Source of the DNA: Clostridiaceae bacterium
GTDB lineage: Bacteria > Bacillota > Clostridia > Lachnospirales > Lachnospiraceae
Length of the DNA stretch: 64,000 bases
Reading direction: 5' to 3'
Assembly: GCA_902362865.1 (NCBI GenBank)
Contig: CABIYE010000012.1
Span: 1 to 64,000, forward strand
Made by a program: the position numbers and the translations under genes
Shown: positions 59,662 to 64,000 of the stretch, one piece after another
Numbering within the stretch: the stretch's first letter is position 1
Layout: each line of letters opens with the position of its first letter
The notes under the pieces: generated by a model
Database searches by the model: none
What the model saw: the letters and a program-made list of their open reading frames with translations, nothing else
Told to the model about the DNA's origin: nothing

Positions 59662-60821
59662 GGCTGTCCCTCCATTTCCTCCAAAACATCCTTCAACAAA
59701 GCTTCTTCTTCCCGGCTCATCTGCCGTCCCTGCATTTCTTCAAAAAAACGGCCGAATACCTGAAGCGGATCGGAAATATCCATAACTTCCTCCTGTTCTT
59801 CCATCTTCGTCCGTGTTCGTGTATTCTCAACCCTCACTTCTAAAAGGAATGGATATGTTTCCTCCAGACGTTCTCTGAACTGATAGGGTTCCACTTCATC
59901 CGTCACTGTAATGCTTACATAGTCATTTCTTAGTTTCTTATTTTTTGCTTCTTCCAGTATATTTTCAAATTTCCCTTCTAACCGTCTCACATCCCGGATG
60001 GGCGAAAGAGGAACTGCCGTATATACCGGCTCCGTCCCTTTTTCACCCAATTCCACCATTAAGAGGTGTTTGTTATCTTCACTTTCCGAGACAGAATATT
60101 TCAGCAAGGTGCCGCAATAGCGAAATCTGGAATTTCCAATCTGCTGCGGACGGTGGATATGTCCCAGCGCTGCATAATCGAATTTTTCCAGCACACCAGC
60201 ATCTACGTTATCCAGTCCTCCCACCACAACTGCCTCAGAATCACTTCTCTGCGGCTCATTTCCCCCGAAAGTGTAGAACTGATGGCTGACAAGCACATTC
60301 CGCTTAGAAACGTCTATATCTTCCCGCTCCAAAAGCATACGGACTGCTTCCGTATAAGAGTTCCCCTCCATCTCATCATCCAGAAGGTTCCTTACATATC
60401 CCGGCTTCACAAAAGGAAGGAGATAAAAATCCACCTCGCCATACGCATCCTGGAATGTTACCTTCTTTAAGTACTCTCCCTGCTCAATCGGCGGCACACC
60501 GGCAATATGAATATGATGTCTGTCAAGAATCTCACTGGCATAGTCAAGTCTTCTCGCTGAATCATGGTTTCCTGCGGTTATTAGGACAGAGATTGGAGGG
60601 GCAATATCCGAAAGCTCTGTAAGGAAGCAGTTAAACACTGTAACTGCTTCCGCTGACGGCACCTGTTTGTCATAGATATCACCGGCAATAACCACTGCAT
60701 CCGGATGCAAACGCCTTGCCGCCTCTACCACCTGTGAAAGAATTGCTTCCTGATCTTCCTTTAAATTATAAGAATGTAATTGTTTTCCGATATGAAGATC
60801 GGACAGATGAAAAAACTTCAC
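59658..60821 (-). CDS. sbcD: exonuclease subunit SbcD
   Basis: 387 residues of the Mre11-type metallophosphoesterase. Motifs: HLSDLHIGKQL, GDIYDKQVPSAEAV, TAGNHDSARRL, VSHQF and LGHIHRPQ. C-terminal capping region after about 280. The start is GTG behind GGAGGAG. First gene of sbcD-sbcC. Confidence 0.95.
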   Translation of the reverse strand: MKFFHLSDLHIGKQLHSYNLKEDQEAILSQVVEAARRLHPDAVVIAGDIYDKQVPSAEAVTVFNCFLTELSDIAPPISVLITAGNHDSARRLDYASEILDRHHIHIAGVPPIEQGEYLKKVTFQDAYGEVDFYLLPFVKPGYVRNLLDDEMEGNSYTEAVRMLLEREDIDVSKRNVLVSHQFYTFGGNEPQRSDSEAVVVGGLDNVDAGVLEKFDYAALGHIHRPQQIGNSRFRYCGTLLKYSVSESEDNKHLLMVELGEKGTEPVYTAVPLSPIRDVRRLEGKFENILEEAKNKKLRNDYVSITVTDEVEPYQFRERLEETYPFLLEVRVENTRTRTKMEEQEEVMDISDPLQVFGRFFEEMQGRQMSREEEALLKDVLEEMEGQP

Positions 60822-60875
60822 GATGCTCCTCCTTAAACCTTCTCCTGCAAATGTGTGTGAACTCTATTCCCCACT

Positions 60876-62702
60876 TTACGCACTTTTCTCAAACTGTGAA
60901 TTGTAAAGCTCTGCATAGAATCCATTCTGTGCAAGCAATTCTTCATGCGTTCCCTGTTCTACAATGTCGCCGTCTCTCATAACCAAAATCAAATCTGCAT
61001 CCCGGATTGTAGAAAGCCGGTGAGCAATGATAAAACTGGTTCTTCCCTTCATCAAATTATCCATCGCCTTCTGGATACGGACCTCAGTTCTGGTATCAAC
61101 GGAACTGGTAGCTTCATCAAGAATCAGAATTTTCGGATCTGCAAGAATTGCTCTCGCAATCGTAAGAAGCTGCTTCTGTCCCTGAGACACATTGCTTGCT
61201 TCCTCATTCAATACCATATTATATCCGCCTGGCAGCGTCTGCACGAATCGGTGCACATGGGCAGCCTTCGCAGCTTCTACTACCTCCTCGTGAGAAGCAT
61301 CTAATTTGCCATAGCGAATATTTTCCTCTATCGTACCATTGAAAAGCCATGTATCCTGAAGCACCATACCGAACATCTGACGAAGCTCGCTCCGATTAAA
61401 ATCCTTCAGATTATGACCATCCACCTTGATTGCACCGCTGTTCACATCATAGAAACGCATCAGCAATTTTATCATGGTCGTTTTCCCTGCTCCGGTAGGT
61501 CCTACAATGGCAATTTTCTGTCCCGGTTCTACTTTCGCATTGAAATCATGGATGATGGTATGATTCGGATTGTACCCAAACTGTACATGTTCAAACTCAA
61601 CTCTTCCTTCCAGGCCTTCCACCGATACCGGATTCGGCACAGTCACATCTTCTTCCTCTTCTTCCAGGAATTCAAAGACACGTTCGGAAGCCGCTGCCGT
61701 AGACTGCAGCATATTCGCCACCTGCGCTACCTGCTGAATCGGCTGGGTAAATTGACGCACATATTGGATAAAGGACTGAATATCTCCTACCTCAATCGTC
61801 TGCCGGATTGCCAGATACCCGCCAAGGATGGATACTGCTACATAACCCAGATTTCCTACAAACTGCATGATTGGCATCATCATACCAGATAAGAACTGAG
61901 ATTTCCACGCCGACTGATAAAGCACATCATTCGTTTCATCAAAAGTACGGATAATATCCTCTTCCTTATTAAATGCCTTCACAATATTCTGCCCGCCGTA
62001 GACTTCCTCCACCTGTCCATTGATATGTCCCAGATATTCCTGCTGGTTCTTAAAATACTTCTGAGAACGCTTTACAATCATAGAAATCAATCCCATTGAC
62101 AAAGGAAGGATTAACAGCGCAACCACCGTCATCAGCGGACTGATACTGAGCATCATTACCAAAACACCAATAATAGTTGTTACGGAAGTAATCATCTGCG
62201 TCGCGCTCTGATTCAGGCTTTGCCCCAGGGTATCCACATCATTCGTAATACGGGAAAGAATCTCACCATGCGTCATCTTATCAAAATAATTCATCGGCAT
62301 CCGATTGATTTTTTCAGAAATTTCCTTTCTGAGCCGGTACGTCATTTTCTGAGAAATCCCCGTCATAATATATCCCTGGACAAAAGAGAATGCAGCGCTG
62401 ACAACATACAGGCACAGAAGTCCAACCAGTATTTTCCCTATTTTCCCAAAATCAATTCCGCTTCCGCCGGACACCTTACTCACCAGTCCGTTAAAAATCT
62501 CCGTAGTCGCCTTTCCGAGAATCTTAGGACCTACAATATTAAATATGGTTCCTCCGACAGCAAATACAAATACGAAGAAAATCGCTATTTTGTACCTGCC
62601 CATATAGTTCATAAGCTTTTTCATAGTACCTTTAAAGTCTTTTGCCTTCTCTCCCGGCATTGTTCCGCGTCCCACGGATCCACGTCTTCTTCCTTCTGCC
62701 AT
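60876..62702 (-). CDS. ABC exporter half-transporter (canonical Walker B partner)
   Basis: 608 residues: a basic Gly/Arg-rich start, six-helix membrane domain (about 35-345) and an ATPase domain with Walker A GPTGAGKTTMIKLLMRF, signature VSQGQKQLLTIARA and Walker B ILILDEATSSVD. The adjoining upstream gene encodes a second half-transporter ending one base before its start, so they form a heterodimer, the common arrangement for drug or peptide exporters of the TM287/288 or BmrCD type. Here the catalytic Glu is present but the signature has Gln in place of the first Gly. Confidence 0.9.
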   Translation of the reverse strand: MAEGRRRGSVGRGTMPGEKAKDFKGTMKKLMNYMGRYKIAIFFVFVFAVGGTIFNIVGPKILGKATTEIFNGLVSKVSGGSGIDFGKIGKILVGLLCLYVVSAAFSFVQGYIMTGISQKMTYRLRKEISEKINRMPMNYFDKMTHGEILSRITNDVDTLGQSLNQSATQMITSVTTIIGVLVMMLSISPLMTVVALLILPLSMGLISMIVKRSQKYFKNQQEYLGHINGQVEEVYGGQNIVKAFNKEEDIIRTFDETNDVLYQSAWKSQFLSGMMMPIMQFVGNLGYVAVSILGGYLAIRQTIEVGDIQSFIQYVRQFTQPIQQVAQVANMLQSTAAASERVFEFLEEEEEDVTVPNPVSVEGLEGRVEFEHVQFGYNPNHTIIHDFNAKVEPGQKIAIVGPTGAGKTTMIKLLMRFYDVNSGAIKVDGHNLKDFNRSELRQMFGMVLQDTWLFNGTIEENIRYGKLDASHEEVVEAAKAAHVHRFVQTLPGGYNMVLNEEASNVSQGQKQLLTIARAILADPKILILDEATSSVDTRTEVRIQKAMDNLMKGRTSFIIAHRLSTIRDADLILVMRDGDIVEQGTHEELLAQNGFYAELYNSQFEKSA

Positions 62703-62703
62703 A

Positions 62704-64000
62704 TTAGCCCACCTCCTTCATATCATCTTCCAGTTCTTTTTCAGATAACTGAGAAGACGCAATCTGGTAATATGCATCACAGTTCTTTAACAGCTCTTTA
62801 TGCGTTCCAATTCCGGCGATCTTTCCATCATCCAGCACAATAATCTGTTCCGCATGTAATATCGTACTAATTCTTTGCGCAACAATAATAACCGTACTGT
62901 CCTCCGTCTTGGATTTCAATGCATTTCTAAGCTTTACATCTGTCTTATAATCAAGTGCTGAAAAACTATCATCGAAAATATACACTTTCGGATGCTTTGC
63001 AATGGCTCTTGCAATAGAAAGTCTCTGCTTCTGACCTCCTGAAACATTGGATCCGCCTTGTGAAATCGGACTTTCATACTTTTTCTTCTTTGTCTGAATA
63101 AACTCTGTGGCCTGTGCGATTTCAGCCGCTTCCTCCATCTCTTCCCTGCTTCCGTCAGAATTGCCATATAAAATGTTCGATGCAATATTACCGGAAAACA
63201 GTACGCCTTTCTGCGGCACATACCCAAGCTGATCCCGCAGTTCATGCTGGGTAATATCACGGATATCTACGCCGTCTATCGTAATCTTTCCTTCTGTCAC
63301 ATCATAAAACCTCGGGATCAGATTCACCAGCGTAGACTTGCCGCTTCCCGTACTTCCGATAATCGCTGTCGTCTGTCCCGGCTTTGCCGTAAATGTCAAA
63401 TCATGCAGCACATCTTCCTCTGCCCCGGGATACCGGAAAGATACACGGTCGAAAACAACCTCTCCCCTGGAATTCTCCGGCAAATGTTTTGGCTGCTCTT
63501 TGTCTAAAATCGAGGACTGGCTCTGCAGCACCTCATCTACACGGGTTGCAGAAACCGCTGCCCTTGGGAGCATAACGCTAATCATACAAATCATCAGGAA
63601 TGCCATAATAATCTGCATGGTATACTGGATAAACGCCATCATATCTCCAACTTGCATGGTTCCGGAGTCCACGCTATGGGAACCGCTCCACACAATTAAT
63701 ACCGTAATCCCATTCATAATCAACATCATCAAAGGCATCATGAAGGTCATAGCTCTATTAACAAACAAGTTGACCTTCATCAAATCCCGGTTTGCCTTAT
63801 CGAACCGCTTTTCTTCATATTTTTCTGTACTGAAAGCACGAATGACCGGAAGCCCCGTCAAAATTTCCCTTGCTACCAGATTCAAACGGTCAACCAGACT
63901 CTGCACCCTTTTAAACTTCGGCATAACTACCGCAAACAAAACAATAACAACCAGAAGGATCAAAATAACTGCCAGTGCGATAATCCAGGACATATCCACA
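62704..64000 (-). CDS. ABC exporter half-transporter, 5' end beyond the window (degenerate Walker B)
   Basis: Partial: the gene runs off the right edge, so its N-terminal membrane helices and start are missing. The remaining 431 residues include helices 3-6 and the ATPase domain: Walker A GSTGSGKSTLVNLIPRF, canonical signature VSGGQKQRLSIARA, and Walker B VYIFDDSFSALD with Asp in place of the catalytic Glu. That change marks the inactive ATP site of asymmetric heterodimers; it is the partner of the following gene. Confidence 0.88.
   Translation of the reverse strand, partial: VDMSWIIALAVILILLVVIVLFAVVMPKFKRVQSLVDRLNLVAREILTGLPVIRAFSTEKYEEKRFDKANRDLMKVNLFVNRAMTFMMPLMMLIMNGITVLIVWSGSHSVDSGTMQVGDMMAFIQYTMQIIMAFLMICMISVMLPRAAVSATRVDEVLQSQSSILDKEQPKHLPENSRGEVVFDRVSFRYPGAEEDVLHDLTFTAKPGQTTAIIGSTGSGKSTLVNLIPRFYDVTEGKITIDGVDIRDITQHELRDQLGYVPQKGVLFSGNIASNILYGNSDGSREEMEEAAEIAQATEFIQTKKKKYESPISQGGSNVSGGQKQRLSIARAIAKHPKVYIFDDSFSALDYKTDVKLRNALKSKTEDSTVIIVAQRISTILHAEQIIVLDDGKIAGIGTHKELLKNCDAYYQIASSQLSEKELEDDMKEVG

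Noticed and set aside
1..64000. tRNA, rRNA, insertion sequences and prophage genes
   Set aside because: None could be recognised; no transposase, integrase or phage structural proteins are encoded in the window.

Overview
The window looks like the chromosome of a gut-type anaerobic Firmicute, most likely Lachnospiraceae (Clostridia). Supporting signs are a trimeric bifurcating-type [FeFe] hydrogenase, ATP-dependent PEP carboxykinase, a T-box-controlled pheST, a Firmicutes-type 6S RNA, SLH-anchored surface proteins with BspA-type repeats, a SpoIID-like protein and purine-rich GGAGG ribosome sites. Genus is not determined; no rRNA or tRNA gene was found. Almost every gene is on the minus strand; only feoAB is on plus. 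The window cuts an ABC exporter gene at the right edge.

Layout, left to right. 1-5.6 kb: mannitol-type PTS locus (EIIA mtlF, activator mtlR, two EIICB proteins) with two matching MtlR-type operators placed identically upstream of two promoters. 5.7-10 kb: hydrogenase operon hydC-hydB-hydA. 10.1-12.4 kb: a DUF1538 membrane protein paired with a tandem PII-like protein. 12.6-24 kb: a carbohydrate-responsive block with a YesM/YesN-type two-component system, a solitary sugar-binding lipoprotein and a giant secreted glycoside hydrolase/CBM/SLH protein whose gene is interrupted by an in-frame TGA between the two predicted catalytic glutamates. 24-26.3 kb: a small unknown gene, then a MarR-MATE efflux pair with two identical operators on its promoter. 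26.3-32.5 kb: queA, pheT, pheS with a T-box leader and a 131-bp tandem repeat in the pheS-pheT spacer, then a BrkB-family membrane protein. 32.5-38.7 kb: an LRR/CAP/SLH surface protein, SpoIID-like protein, membrane metallophosphoesterase and 6S RNA. 38.7-46 kb: metabolism (pckA, cdd, thrC, NhaC antiporter, leuCD). 46-49.4 kb: a CmpB-like membrane protein divergent from the iron-uptake genes feoAB. 49.4-54.7 kb: aldehyde dehydrogenase, PHP phosphoesterase, several small or unknown proteins, and a 590-bp stretch holding an unassigned transcription unit. 54.7-64 kb: a PurF homologue lacking the N-terminal catalytic cysteine, a cytidylate-kinase-like protein, sbcDC and a heterodimeric ABC exporter.

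How parts work together: mannitol enters through the PTS and reducing power is balanced by the NADH/ferredoxin-linked hydrogenase. The YesMN block probably senses extracellular glycans. Regulation visible in the DNA includes MtlR-type, MarR-type and Fur-like operators, a T-box, 6S RNA and many intrinsic terminators. Two of those terminators carry a small related hairpin element directly behind their T-runs.

Gene calls come from reading frames, ribosome sites and recognised family motifs; no database search was possible, so family assignments rest on recall of motifs.
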